Below are positions 50,001-57,739 of a DNA stretch of 64,000 nt, piece after piece; position 1 is the first letter of the stretch; each line of letters begins with the position of its first letter. The notes below the pieces were generated by a model. The model did not search any database and was not told the origin of the DNA. It was given only the letters and a program-made list of their open reading frames with translations. Both the position numbers and the translations under genes were made by a program. Source of the stretch: CALBPI01 sp038524795 (GTDB taxonomy: Bacteria; Pseudomonadota; Gammaproteobacteria; Steroidobacterales; Woeseiaceae). Where the stretch lies: the NCBI GenBank assembly GCA_038524795.1, contig JBCBIJ010000002.1:62001-126000 (forward strand). The letters run 5' to 3'.

Positions 50001-50104
50001 TGTTTGTCGTGCCCATGGTGTACATCGGGCTCGACAAGCTGAAGAACTGGAGCAGCGCGATCTGGAATGCCTCTGGGGCACGACCGACGCCGGCTACAGG
50101 ATAA
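47021..50104 (+). CDS. RND efflux permease B
   Basis: A 1027-residue second RND pump, ATG overlapping the stop of pump A. It shows the same architecture with GMLVDNSVVVTESI in helix 4 and GVVVNNGIVLVDHI in helix 10, again Asn at the second Asp and at the Lys position. The periplasmic parts differ clearly from pump A, so this is a tandem of two divergent paralogues behind one adaptor, like the heteromeric MdtB/MdtC arrangement. The last bases overlap a convergent coiled-coil gene by 11. Confidence 0.93.
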   Translation: MIHTEFSLRRPVTVTMVFAALAAIGLISSRLLPLEEFPDIEWPGFFVNIPYEGSTPSETEREITRPAEEALATLPGVQRMYSWSREDGSQIWMEYGFNSNQKTAAVEARVKLDAIRDQLPTDLERIQVFSGSMNDQPIMNLRVSSDRDLSEQYEMLNRLVKRRLERLEGVSQVQIEGVEPPEVKIRLDAGRIAAHGINLGELGELLRRSNFVVSGGQITAGNERWSLRPSGEFKSLDDIRNLVVDGRSLRLGDIAEVTQTPKERTYGRHLDGNYAIGISVSRATGYNMVDVADRVKAEVAAIGNEPEMVGIEIFDLYNQADSVRSSLIDLVKSGIIGALLAIVVLYFFLRHMTSTLIVTLSVPLSLIITLGAMHFIGLSLNILTLMGLMLAVGMLVDNSVVVTESIFRYRQMHPDDPEKATREGVNEVGIAVIASTATSVCVFAPLVFGQEVDIMVFLRHVGITISVAIVCSLIVAQTLIPMLTSRVKNTATLSTTKSISWLTERYTRWLGRIVSARGWRRIIAPVVAVLILLSMFIPMSTGLLKQDMFPEEPTRRVMLHYNLNDVYALERVEAAVDRIEGFLFENQERFEIKAVYSYWERGRAETTLLLTDEGPTTDSRDIMASILEDLPDIAVGDPSFERNNQGFGEGFSISLTGESTERLIGITRDAYALLGQIEGLDDFSTDLSAGQREVQIRIDQNRAARYGMTAESVGQAVGIALRGERLREFRGENGEVEMRIAFSDDDRQTIDQLASLPIPVTDPSVGVSTVELSRIAALEQLRAPRNIRRTDRKTSVSINAALVDDATLDEVKPRVKAVLDELDLPAGYAWDFGRGFDRADETRNVLLENILLGILLILIVMAALFESLLYPLSIMVSLVYSFVGVVWFLTLTGTPMTFMAMIGLMILIGVVVNNGIVLVDHINNLRRDGMTRDAAVLQGARDRLRPILMTAATTILGLTPLAVGDTQVGSGGPAYYPMARAIIGGLAFSTLVSLFVVPMVYIGLDKLKNWSSAIWNASGARPTPATG

Positions 50105-51152
50105 ACGCCTTCGAGATCGACCAGACGTCGCTACCGAGCACCTGCCCCGGCGAAGAGAAATGCTCCGACACGACGAGTGACGCCGTCACACCGTCCGCAG
50201 CGCCGTCGAGCACGTCAAAGGGCTCCGGGATGACCGACTTTTCAGTGGCATAGGTGGCGTTGCGTTTCAGGTGATCGGCCTGGCGCAACAGGTGCGGTCG
50301 AAACTCCGGGCCCCGCTCCAGCGCCAGCAGCGACTGGAAGGCATTGTCGGACTGGCGCATGATCGCGCGGCAATCGTCGTCGCTGCCGTACTCGATCGTA
50401 CCCACCTGCTTGTTGATGGCCGCAGCGGCCTTTTCCACAAGACCATACTCGTCAAAATGCGCGTGCAGAAATTGCGCCATGGCGAGTACGTGAAGGTTGA
50501 TCACCCGCCGGTCCTCGACGGGTAACTCAGCGAGCTCAGGCGGCTTGGCTTTCTTGAGCTGGCGCACCTGTTCGATGGTCTGACCGTGCGCGATCATCTG
50601 CTGCTTGAGATCCATGGCCAGCGCTTCGTGCTGCTCGTCGAGGCGACGCCGGCGCATGAAGTGCCAGATCCGCGATGCCGCACGGCGCTGCTCAACGCAT
50701 TCAACAAGCGCCTGCTTTGTAAGCTCGATGGCGTGCTCCTGCTCCACAGCAAGTTCACGCGACTTCTCGAGCCGTTGCTTGCGCGAAGTCTGCCACTGCT
50801 CGATCTGCATAATCTGCCGGCGACCGGCGATCTGGCGGCCCATGTCGTTGGCCAGGTGACACAAGCGCTGGTGGCAACGGCGCCAAAGACCGCGCAAGTG
50901 GTAGAACAGCGTCGTGGTCACGACGGTCTGCTGCTCGGTGAGCAGGTCCTCGAGGTATTCGAGGCGGCGCTTCATATTCGCGGTTTCGGACTCGGCACGC
51001 CCCAGGGCGGCCTCGAGGTCGTAACGCTCATTGCGCAGCCGGGCAAACTCCTTCTTGAGCTTGACCCGATTGGAGAACAGCTCGAGCAAGCGATCGTCCT
51101 CGCCACCGCCCGAGCGTCGTCCGGAATTACCAAATATAGCGCTGAGTGCCAT
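50094..51152 (-). CDS. Coiled-coil protein of unknown function
   Basis: A 352-residue cytosolic protein from ATG 51152 (weak ribosome-binding site). About residues 18-175 form long amphipathic heptads (LKKEFARLRNERYDLEAALGRAESETANMKRRLEYLEDLLTEQQ) interrupted by a basic region (WRRCHQRLCHLANDMGRQIAGRR). The second half (VEDRRVINLHVLAMAQFLHAHFDEYGLVEKAAAAINKQVGTIEYG) is globular and helical. No family recognised. It follows the DUF1249 gene by 76 bases on the same strand; a partner role is possible. Confidence 0.65.
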   Translation of the reverse strand: MALSAIFGNSGRRSGGGEDDRLLELFSNRVKLKKEFARLRNERYDLEAALGRAESETANMKRRLEYLEDLLTEQQTVVTTTLFYHLRGLWRRCHQRLCHLANDMGRQIAGRRQIMQIEQWQTSRKQRLEKSRELAVEQEHAIELTKQALVECVEQRRAASRIWHFMRRRRLDEQHEALAMDLKQQMIAHGQTIEQVRQLKKAKPPELAELPVEDRRVINLHVLAMAQFLHAHFDEYGLVEKAAAAINKQVGTIEYGSDDDCRAIMRQSDNAFQSLLALERGPEFRPHLLRQADHLKRNATYATEKSVIPEPFDVLDGAADGVTASLVVSEHFSSPGQVLGSDVWSISKAFIL

Positions 51153-51228
51153 CCGCCAAGCATTGCACATAAGGCGCGCTGGAACGGTGACGGGGTGCAC
51201 ATTGCGGCCGCTCGGGCCGCTTAGGTGG

Positions 51229-51744
51229 TCAGCGGTGTGACGTACGCCCGCTGAAGTGGTGGCCCGCGTCGATGCAGTACTCAAGCCACTTATTGAGCAT
51301 CATGTTATGCCGCCAGCGCGTGTCCAGTTCCTCGCGGTGGCAGCTCGCGATCCGGCGCAGGATGGCGTGCCGGTGGCGTGAGGTCAGGCTCATGGCTTCA
51401 GCCAGGCGCCCGTCGAAGTACACACGCAGACGCAAGTCCGGGTCGGCGAGCCACCGATCGGTATCCGCGGCATCCCCGGCCCGCTCCGAGCAGAGGCTCG
51501 AGTCGCCGTCCTGGGCAAACAGGTAGGTGAGCTGCAAGGTCGCCGTGTAGCGCGTGCGCTCAAGCACTTCGAGGTGCAACGGCAGGTCATGCTCGACAAC
51601 CGAACAATGCGCGCCGTCGAGGTTCTCCATGTCGTCGATGAGCTGCCGGAGCCGGATGAAGTTGCTTTCATACAGGCTCATGAGACCCGCAAAGCTGCGC
51701 GCTTTGACGACGGTTTCCGGGACGATGAGGCTGTCGGTTTGCAT
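51229..51744 (-). CDS. DUF1249 (YqiB-like) protein
   Basis: A 171-residue protein. The opening MSLYESNFIRLRQLIDDMENL and the segments HLEVLERTRYTATLQLTYLF, DPDLRLRVYFDGRLAEAMSLTSR and RWRHNMMLNKWLEYCIDAGH match DUF1249/YqiB, a small proteobacterial family of unknown function whose E. coli member lies beside cpdA and nudF. Here that neighbourhood is not present. An expanded N-terminus of about 20 residues is included. First gene of a probable two-gene transcript with the coiled-coil protein. Confidence 0.85.
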   Translation of the reverse strand: MQTDSLIVPETVVKARSFAGLMSLYESNFIRLRQLIDDMENLDGAHCSVVEHDLPLHLEVLERTRYTATLQLTYLFAQDGDSSLCSERAGDAADTDRWLADPDLRLRVYFDGRLAEAMSLTSRHRHAILRRIASCHREELDTRWRHNMMLNKWLEYCIDAGHHFSGRTSHR

Positions 51745-51820
51745 GCCCGGAGCTTACCACAGGGCCCTGTACTTGCTGGCGACGCAGTGCACGAAATAAA
51801 GCCAAAAAAAGCTTGACAAA

Positions 51821-52645
51821 TCAGGGCGCAACGCGCCGCTCCACGCCCGTGGTTTCGAGGATCCGGCTGGCGATTTCCTCGATCGAAAACTCCGTGGTGT
51901 CGACGTACGGAATGCGGAACTTCTGGAACAATCGCTCCGCGGTTCTGAGCTCAAAATTCACCTGCTGTGCACTCGCGTACTTGCCTGCCGAGCGTCGCTC
52001 CCGCCGAATCTGCTGCAATCGTCGGGGCGTGATGGTCAAACCGAACAGCTTCTTCCTATTGGTCATGAGCTTATCGGGAAGCTTGCCGCTTTCGAACTCG
52101 TCATCGGTGAGTGGAAAATTGGCTGCGAAGATGCCGTACTGCAGGGCGAGGTACAGGCAGGTGGGCGTTTTGCCGGACCGGGACACGCCGAGCAAGATAA
52201 CGTCTGCCTGCTCATAGTCGCGCGTCATGCCGCCATCATCGTTGGCCAGCGCGAAGTTCGTGGCCTCGATCCGTTTCATATAGGTCTCGGTATCGGACAT
52301 GCCGTGCGCACGGCCCGCGGCGTACGAGGCCTTGGTCGACAGCTCGGTTTCGAGCGCGCCCACGAGGGCATCGAAGATATCGAGATACAGCCCGTCGGCC
52401 GTGCGAATGATCTCGCGAAGCGGCCCGTGCACGAGTGAGCTGAACACGATGGGGCGCTCTTCGTCTCGTTCGGCCGCGGCGTCGATCTTGGCCTTTAAAT
52501 CGTGCGCGCGCGCCTCGTTGTCGACAAAAGGCACTGTGACGCGGCGAAACTCGAGGTCGGGAAACTGGGTGAGCAGGCTGTGCCCAAGGGTCTCGGCCGT
52601 CACGCCGGTCTGGTCAGAAATGAAGAATACGGTGCGCTGTACCAT
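51821..52645 (-). CDS. ppsR: PEP synthase regulatory protein (bifunctional kinase/pyrophosphorylase)
   Basis: A 274-residue DUF299 protein that switches PEP synthase off by ADP-dependent phosphorylation of a threonine beside the catalytic histidine and restores it by Pi-dependent dephosphorylation. The start FFISDQTGVTAETLGHSLLTQFP, the P-loop GVSRSGKTPTCLYLA and FPLTDDEFESGKLPDKL are diagnostic, and the length equals that of the family. It is divergent from ppsA, the standard arrangement. The last gene on this strand before the DUF1249 gene; a poly-T stretch lies past its stop but without a stem. Confidence 0.94.
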   Translation of the reverse strand: MVQRTVFFISDQTGVTAETLGHSLLTQFPDLEFRRVTVPFVDNEARAHDLKAKIDAAAERDEERPIVFSSLVHGPLREIIRTADGLYLDIFDALVGALETELSTKASYAAGRAHGMSDTETYMKRIEATNFALANDDGGMTRDYEQADVILLGVSRSGKTPTCLYLALQYGIFAANFPLTDDEFESGKLPDKLMTNRKKLFGLTITPRRLQQIRRERRSAGKYASAQQVNFELRTAERLFQKFRIPYVDTTEFSIEEIASRILETTGVERRVAP

Positions 52646-52730
52646 CGCGCGCTCCCAGGCTGTCGGCGCCAGCTACCATAACGCAACCGAAGCCCGCGGG
52701 GCACGGCAAGCGTTTTGCTGGTGCAACCGC

Positions 52731-52787
52731 TATAATGCGCGCCTCCCAGAACCGGGCTCCGCCCCGGAATCCGCCCCGCTGGGGCGC
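52731..52787 (+). promoter_or_regulatory. ppsA -10 element and GC-rich leader hairpins
   Basis: A perfect TATAAT (52731-52736) without a good -35 box. The roughly 100-base leader can form two small hairpins, CCGGG (52752-52756)/CCCGG (52763-52767) and CGCCCC (52772-52777)/GGGGCG (52781-52786). Any regulatory role is unproven. Confidence 0.4.
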
Positions 52788-52839
52788 GTCCCGCAGGCCG
52801 TCGCGCCGCGGGGACGACCGAACAAAAAGAGAGGCCGCC

Positions 52840-55203
52840 GTGGATCCATACGTCATTCCCTTTGAGTCGCTTGGCATGGGCGACGTCGAGCTCGTGGGCG
52901 GCAAGAACGCCTCACTCGGGGAAATGATCAGCAACCTCACGCGGCTTGGCGTCTCAGTGCCCAACGGCTTCGCCACGACCTCCGAAGCCTACCGCGTATT
53001 CCTGAGCGAGACGGGCCTCGACACCCGGATTGCCGAGCGTCTCAAAGGTCTCGATGTCGATGACATCGCCGCGCTTACGGCCGCGGGCGGCGATATCCGC
53101 AACTGGATTCGCGCCGAGGCGCTGCCCAAGAAACTCCACGAAGACCTCAAGGCTGCCTGGGACCAGATGTCCGGCGGTGACGACATCTCGGTCGCCGTGC
53201 GCTCTTCGGCCACGGCTGAAGACCTGCCCGACGCCTCGTTCGCGGGTCAGCAAGAGACGTTCCTCAACATCCGCGGTTTCGACAATGTCGTCACCGCGCT
53301 GCACGAGGTGTTCGCCTCGTTGTTTAATGACCGCGCCATCGCCTACCGCGTGCACCAGGGTTACTCACACGAGCAGGTGGCACTCTCGGCGGGTATCCAG
53401 CACATGGTGCGCAGTGATCGCGGTTCGAGCGGCGTGATGTTCACGCTCGACACCGAGTCGGGCTTTCGCGACCTCGTCTTCATCACTTCGAGTTGGGGCC
53501 TTGGCGAAACCGTCGTTCAAGGCGCCGTGAACCCCGATGAGTTCTACGTCTACAAGCGCGGCCTGCGTGAAGGCTACGCCCCGATCATGCGCCGCAACCT
53601 GGGCAGCAAGGCCATCAAGATGGTCTTCTCGGAACAGGCTGAGGCCGGAAAAAGCGTCGAGACTATTGATGTCACTGATGAAGACCGCACGCGGTTCTCA
53701 ATTACCGATGAGGACGTCATCGAGCTCGCGCGCTACGCGCTGACCATCGAAGAACACTACGGTCGCCCCATGGATATCGAGTGGGGCAAGGACGGCGCAG
53801 ACGGCAAGCTCTACATCCTGCAGGCGCGACCCGAGACCGTCCAGAGCCGCAGCGGCCGTACCGTGCAGCGGTTCTCACTTAAGCGACGTTCTGACGTCAT
53901 TTGCCGCGGACGCAGCATCGGCCAGAAGATCGGAACCGGTAAAGCGCGTGTCATTCGCGACGTGAAGGAAATGGCCCGCGTGCAAAGCGGTGACGTGCTG
54001 GTCGCGGACATGACAGATCCCGACTGGGAGCCCGTGATGAAGCGCGCAGCGGCCATCGTCACGAACCGCGGCGGCCGCACCTGCCACGCCGCGATCATTG
54101 CCAGAGAATTGGGCATCCCGGCTGTGGTGGGCTGCGGTGATGCCCTTGAAACGATCGCCGACGGCGCCGAGGTCACCGTGTCCTGTGCGGAAGGTGATGA
54201 GGGACTCATCTACGACGGCATCCTCGAATTCGAGAAGCAGCAGATCGAGCTCGACAAGCTGCCCGACGTACCCGTCAAGATCATGATGAACGTCGGCAAT
54301 CCCGATCGCGCCTTCGACTTCGCCTCAATCCCCAACCGGGGTGTGGGACTGGCGCGTCTGGAGTTCATCATCAACCGAATGATCGGCGTGCATCCGCAGG
54401 CGCTGCTCGAGTACGACGACATTGAAGCGGACACGCGCGAGATGATCGACGAGCAGATGGCCGGTTACGCAGACCCCATCGAGTTCTTCGTGGCCAAGCT
54501 TGCCGAAGGCGTCAGCTCAATTGCTGCGGCCTTCCATCCCGAGCCCGTCATCGTCCGTCTGTCCGACTTCAAGTCGAACGAGTACGCGAACCTCATCGGG
54601 GGTGAGTTCTACGAGCCCAACGAGGAGAACCCCATGCTGGGCTTCCGCGGTGCGGCGCGATACCTGGACCGTGACTTCCAGCCCTGTTTCGAACTCGAAT
54701 GCCAGGCCATCAAGCGTGTACGCAATGACATGGGCCTGACCAATGTGGAGCTCATGGTGCCGTTTGTGCGCACTGTTGATCAGGCGCGTGAGGTCACAGA
54801 GCTGCTGGCCAAAAATGGACTCGCAAGAGGCGAGAACGGACTGCGTCTCATCATGATGTCGGAGTTGCCCACCAACGCCCTGCTCGCCGATCAGTACCTT
54901 GAGTACTTCGACGGCATGTCGATTGGTTCGAACGACATGACGCAGCTCGCGCTCGGACTCGACCGCGATTCAGGTCTGATCGCGGATCTGTTCGACGAGC
55001 GCGACGAGGCCGTGAAGCGGCTGCTCGAGATGACCATCAGCGCCTGCCGCGAGTCCGGCAAGTACGTGGGCATTTGTGGCCAGGGCCCGTCGGATCATCC
55101 AGAGCTTGCGCGCTGGTTGCTCGATCAAGGCATCGAGAGCATGTCGCTGAATCCCGATACCGTCATCGAAACCTGGTTGTACCTGGCCGGCCAGACAATC
55201 TGA
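52840..55203 (+). CDS. ppsA: Phosphoenolpyruvate synthase
   Basis: A 787-residue gluconeogenic enzyme making PEP from pyruvate and ATP. A GTG start at 52840 with GAGAGG upstream gives the family opening VIPFESLGMGDVELVGGKNASLGEMI. The ATP-grasp domain (about 1-345) contains VAVRSSATAEDLPDASFAGQQETFLN; the phosphohistidine domain has GGRTCHAAIIARELGIPAVVG with the catalytic His and the Thr that PpsR modifies; the PEP-binding barrel ends with GICGQGPSDHPELARWLLDQGI. Length matches E. coli PpsA (792). Divergent from ppsR. Confidence 0.96.
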   Translation: MDPYVIPFESLGMGDVELVGGKNASLGEMISNLTRLGVSVPNGFATTSEAYRVFLSETGLDTRIAERLKGLDVDDIAALTAAGGDIRNWIRAEALPKKLHEDLKAAWDQMSGGDDISVAVRSSATAEDLPDASFAGQQETFLNIRGFDNVVTALHEVFASLFNDRAIAYRVHQGYSHEQVALSAGIQHMVRSDRGSSGVMFTLDTESGFRDLVFITSSWGLGETVVQGAVNPDEFYVYKRGLREGYAPIMRRNLGSKAIKMVFSEQAEAGKSVETIDVTDEDRTRFSITDEDVIELARYALTIEEHYGRPMDIEWGKDGADGKLYILQARPETVQSRSGRTVQRFSLKRRSDVICRGRSIGQKIGTGKARVIRDVKEMARVQSGDVLVADMTDPDWEPVMKRAAAIVTNRGGRTCHAAIIARELGIPAVVGCGDALETIADGAEVTVSCAEGDEGLIYDGILEFEKQQIELDKLPDVPVKIMMNVGNPDRAFDFASIPNRGVGLARLEFIINRMIGVHPQALLEYDDIEADTREMIDEQMAGYADPIEFFVAKLAEGVSSIAAAFHPEPVIVRLSDFKSNEYANLIGGEFYEPNEENPMLGFRGAARYLDRDFQPCFELECQAIKRVRNDMGLTNVELMVPFVRTVDQAREVTELLAKNGLARGENGLRLIMMSELPTNALLADQYLEYFDGMSIGSNDMTQLALGLDRDSGLIADLFDERDEAVKRLLEMTISACRESGKYVGICGQGPSDHPELARWLLDQGIESMSLNPDTVIETWLYLAGQTI

Positions 55204-55221
55204 CCAAAACGCGGCGACGCG

Positions 55222-55950
55222 CTACAGCAAATCGCCGCTGCCGTATCCGCCTCGCTTGCGGCGACGCAGGCCGGGCAGCACGAGGCCAACGACCACACCG
55301 GCGAGCAGCACCGCTGCACCAATCAAAAACCAGTGCATGATGCGACGACTCGAGAGTTCGTCGTTTTCCTGCTGCAAGGCCTCAAGCACGATCTGCGTAT
55401 CGGTCAGTTCTTTGCGCAGCGAGGTGTTCTCTCGGTCGATGCTGATGACGTTTGAGGCTTTCGCCTGTAAATCGTTGAGCTCAGTTTCGAGACGCTGGTT
55501 TTCCTGGTCGAGCGCTGCGATGCGACGCGCCGATTCAGCACTGGCCTGGCGCAGGTCATCGAGCTCCCTGCCCTGATCCCCGCTCTCGTTGCGCAAGGTA
55601 GCGACGCGTTCGCGAAGACTTGCGAGCTGGCTGCGGGCGTCGGGCTCGTTCATGAGATAGCGCGTGAGGACGTAGCCTTCCGTGTCGCTTGTGGTCAGTC
55701 GGACGCGCGACCAGCCGTTGCCGGCATCGCGCTCGAGCACGACGAGCGCTGTGCCCGAGCGCAGGACCCGGACGATGGCCGTATTGCCCGCGCTGGGCGC
55801 TCGGCGCATCGTGATCTCGAATTGGTCCGTGACGTAACTCGTCTGGTCCTGCGCGCTGGCCGTTGCGGACACCGCGGTCGCGGCGAGTACCGTGAGCAGG
55901 CCGGCAACCCATTGTCGCAGCGGGCGCGGCCCAAAAAATGGCGTATTCAT
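55222..55950 (-). CDS. SH3-domain membrane protein (YgiM/TIGR04211 type)
   Basis: A 242-residue protein: signal peptide about 1-34 (ending SATASAQ), a bacterial SH3 domain about 36-100 (YVTDQFEITMRRAPSAGNTAIVRVLRSGTALVVLE ... EGYVLTRYLMNEP), a coiled coil about 105-200 and a C-terminal membrane helix about 206-228 (WFLIGAAVLLAGVVVGLVLPGL) followed by RRRKRGG. This is the TIGR04211/YgiM plan, a periplasmic inner-membrane-anchored protein of uncertain role in envelope maintenance. It is convergent with ppsA with 18 bases between. Confidence 0.92.
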   Translation of the reverse strand: MNTPFFGPRPLRQWVAGLLTVLAATAVSATASAQDQTSYVTDQFEITMRRAPSAGNTAIVRVLRSGTALVVLERDAGNGWSRVRLTTSDTEGYVLTRYLMNEPDARSQLASLRERVATLRNESGDQGRELDDLRQASAESARRIAALDQENQRLETELNDLQAKASNVISIDRENTSLRKELTDTQIVLEALQQENDELSSRRIMHWFLIGAAVLLAGVVVGLVLPGLRRRKRGGYGSGDLL

Positions 55951-56055
55951 ACTGCTGGTCGTTTCCCTGTCGCACGGCGCGTAGCGACGCGCCGTTGTGC
56001 GGCGCAGGTTAAGCCCTGACCCCGCGTTTGTACACTGTCGCCGACTGGCAACAGT

Positions 56056-56466
56056 CTATTCCGAAGCAGGCCTTGAGAGGTGCTTGAGCCCGTCGGCATG
56101 CGCCTCCCAATTCTGCCCATCAAAGTCCTCAATCTGCACGGTGTGGCCGGGATCGAGCGACAGGCAATTGAGATTAAGGTTGTACCCATCTGGGTTGGAT
56201 CGCGGCCGGTAAAAAGACTTCACCCCGCAGGTCGCACAAAACCAGTGGCGCGCCGTGCCGGTGTTGAAACGGTACTCCGTGAGCGCGGCAGGGTCCGTCA
56301 GGAGCTCAAAGGCATCGGCCGGCACGATGACACCCACGAACCCCGATGCGGTGCACATCGAACAGTTGCAGCGGTGCGCAACCGCAGGGACCTTGAGTCG
56401 CGCGCGGAACCTAACGGCACCGCAATGGCAGCCGCCGGTCACCATTCGCGTCGGCTCGGCGCTCAC
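56056..56466 (-). CDS. GFA-family zinc protein (CENP-V/GFA domain)
   Basis: A GFA (glutathione-dependent formaldehyde-activating-like) domain protein of about 136 residues. Zinc ligands are visible in GGCHCGAVRF, CNCSMC and FCATCGVK. The start is uncertain: GTG 56466 overlaps the stop of the methyltransferase gene as GTGA, implying coupling; ATG 56445 is a shorter alternative close to the first motif. The family binds zinc and in part glutathione adducts, but enzymatic activity is established for few members. Third gene of a probable orn-DUF938-GFA transcript. Confidence 0.85.
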   Translation of the reverse strand: MSAEPTRMVTGGCHCGAVRFRARLKVPAVAHRCNCSMCTASGFVGVIVPADAFELLTDPAALTEYRFNTGTARHWFCATCGVKSFYRPRSNPDGYNLNLNCLSLDPGHTVQIEDFDGQNWEAHADGLKHLSRPASE

Positions 56467-57086
56467 GAGTGGTCGCGCTGCCAAACGATCATCTGGTTGT
56501 TCGCGGGCATGGCGTAGTGCGCGCGTTCGATCCAGCCCCGCCCTGCGGCCTCGCTGCGAACGGCTTCGAGGTCGCGAATACCCATGCCGACCCCAGCGGC
56601 TCGTAGCTGCGCATCGAAGGCGGCGTTACCGGGCGATGTCGCCTGACCCAGGACATGCAGCGGCCCATACACAAGCAGCAATCCTCCGGCACGGCAAACG
56701 GCGGCGGCACCGGCAAACAGTCGCGTCACACTGTGCCAGTTCATGATGTGCAGCGTATTGACTGAGAACACGGCAGCTACCTCCTTGAAGCGCCGCCAGT
56801 CCGATGCATCGTCAACATCAAGCGTGGCCGGCGCGGCGACGCGCTCGGGGTGCGCGGCACGTTCGCGCCACGCCATGATCGTTGCCACATCAGGCTCGAG
56901 GTCGCTCGGCAGCCAGCACAGATGCGGTGTCAGCGCACTGAAGGCCGCCGCGTGTTCGCCTGTGCCGCAGCCAACCTCCAGGAGCGTGCCTTCGAGGGGC
57001 GCCAGCCAGTCAGCAACGACCCGCCCGATCAGCGCCGCGTTGCGGGCGGCCGCGGGCGCCGAGCGCGGTGCGGTCGCCGCCGTCAT
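56463..57086 (-). CDS. DUF938 class I SAM-dependent methyltransferase-like protein
   Basis: A 207-residue protein from ATG 57086, whose ATGA overlaps the orn stop. The SAM-binding motif is GTLLEVGCGTGEHAAAFS; next come LPSDLEPDVATIMAWR and FSVNTLHIMNWHSVTRLFAGAAAVCRAGGLLLVYGPLHV, and SNQ/NNQ end (MPANNQMIVWQR), all as in DUF938. The substrate is not known. The translational coupling with orn is noteworthy, though a functional link is not established. Confidence 0.9.
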   Translation of the reverse strand: MTAATAPRSAPAAARNAALIGRVVADWLAPLEGTLLEVGCGTGEHAAAFSALTPHLCWLPSDLEPDVATIMAWRERAAHPERVAAPATLDVDDASDWRRFKEVAAVFSVNTLHIMNWHSVTRLFAGAAAVCRAGGLLLVYGPLHVLGQATSPGNAAFDAQLRAAGVGMGIRDLEAVRSEAAGRGWIERAHYAMPANNQMIVWQRDHS

Positions 57087-57679
57087 CTCAAATCGGCCGT
57101 GGGCGCCTCGAGCCAATGGTCGCGGTAGTGGCGCAGCTCCGCAATCGAATCGCGGATGTCGGCCAAGGCCAGATGCTGGGAGCCCTTGCGCACGCCCGCG
57201 GCAACGTTCGGCGACCAGAGCTTTGCCAAAATCTTAAGCGTGCTCACGTCGAGATTGCGGTAGTGAAAAAAACGCTCGAGTTCAGGCATGTAGTTGGCCA
57301 GAAAGCGACGGTCCTGGCAGATGCTGTTGCCACACATGGGTGAGGTGCCCGGTTCAAGATGGGTCGACAGAAACTCAAGCGTGGCAACCTCTGCCGCACG
57401 CGTATCGTGGCTGCTGTCGAGGACGCGCTGCACAAGGCCTGAACCCGTGTGTTGCCGCGTGTTCCAGGCGTCCATGTCGTCAAGCCGTTCGCGCGGTTGG
57501 TGAATCGCAATGACGGGCCCTTCGGCGATCTCGTCGAGGAATCCGTCCGTCACGATTGTCGCGATTTCGATGATGCGATCTTCTGCGGGATCCAGCCCCG
57601 TCATTTCGAGATCGATCCAGATCAGGCGCGCGGCGCGCGCATCCTGCGCCTCTGCGGCAGCGTGTGTCGGCGATGTCAT
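57083..57679 (-). CDS. orn: Oligoribonuclease
   Basis: A 198-residue DEDDh exonuclease that degrades two- to five-nucleotide RNAs, including pGpG from cyclic-di-GMP turnover. The start at 57679 gives an N-terminal extension of 17 residues before RLIWIDLEMTGLDPAEDRIIEIATIVTD (first Asp/Glu). CGNSICQDRRFLANYMPELERFFHYRNLDVSTLKILA and KGSQHLALADIRDSIAELRHYR supply the remaining Asp, His and Asp residues. Essential in many gammaproteobacteria. The divergent orn/rsgA pairing is the classic gammaproteobacterial order. Confidence 0.96.
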   Translation of the reverse strand: MTSPTHAAAEAQDARAARLIWIDLEMTGLDPAEDRIIEIATIVTDGFLDEIAEGPVIAIHQPRERLDDMDAWNTRQHTGSGLVQRVLDSSHDTRAAEVATLEFLSTHLEPGTSPMCGNSICQDRRFLANYMPELERFFHYRNLDVSTLKILAKLWSPNVAAGVRKGSQHLALADIRDSIAELRHYRDHWLEAPTADLR

Positions 57680-57704
57680 CGCGAAAGTGTAGCAGACGCC
57701 TGCA

Positions 57705-57732
57705 TTGATTCGACGCGGACCAACGGCATACT
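57705..57732 (+). promoter_or_regulatory. rsgA promoter placed for a leaderless transcript
   Basis: TTGATT (57705-57710), 16 bases and CATACT (57727-57732) form a good sigma70 promoter whose -10 box ends seven bases before the rsgA ATG at 57740. The expected start of transcription falls on or next to the A of the ATG. Confidence 0.6.
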
Positions 57733-57739
57733 GTGCGCC

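Noticed and set aside
51800..51822. A TTGACA-like sequence and T run next to the ppsR stop as promoter or terminator
   Set aside because: No matching -10 box follows on the plus strand and no stem precedes the T run on the minus strand.
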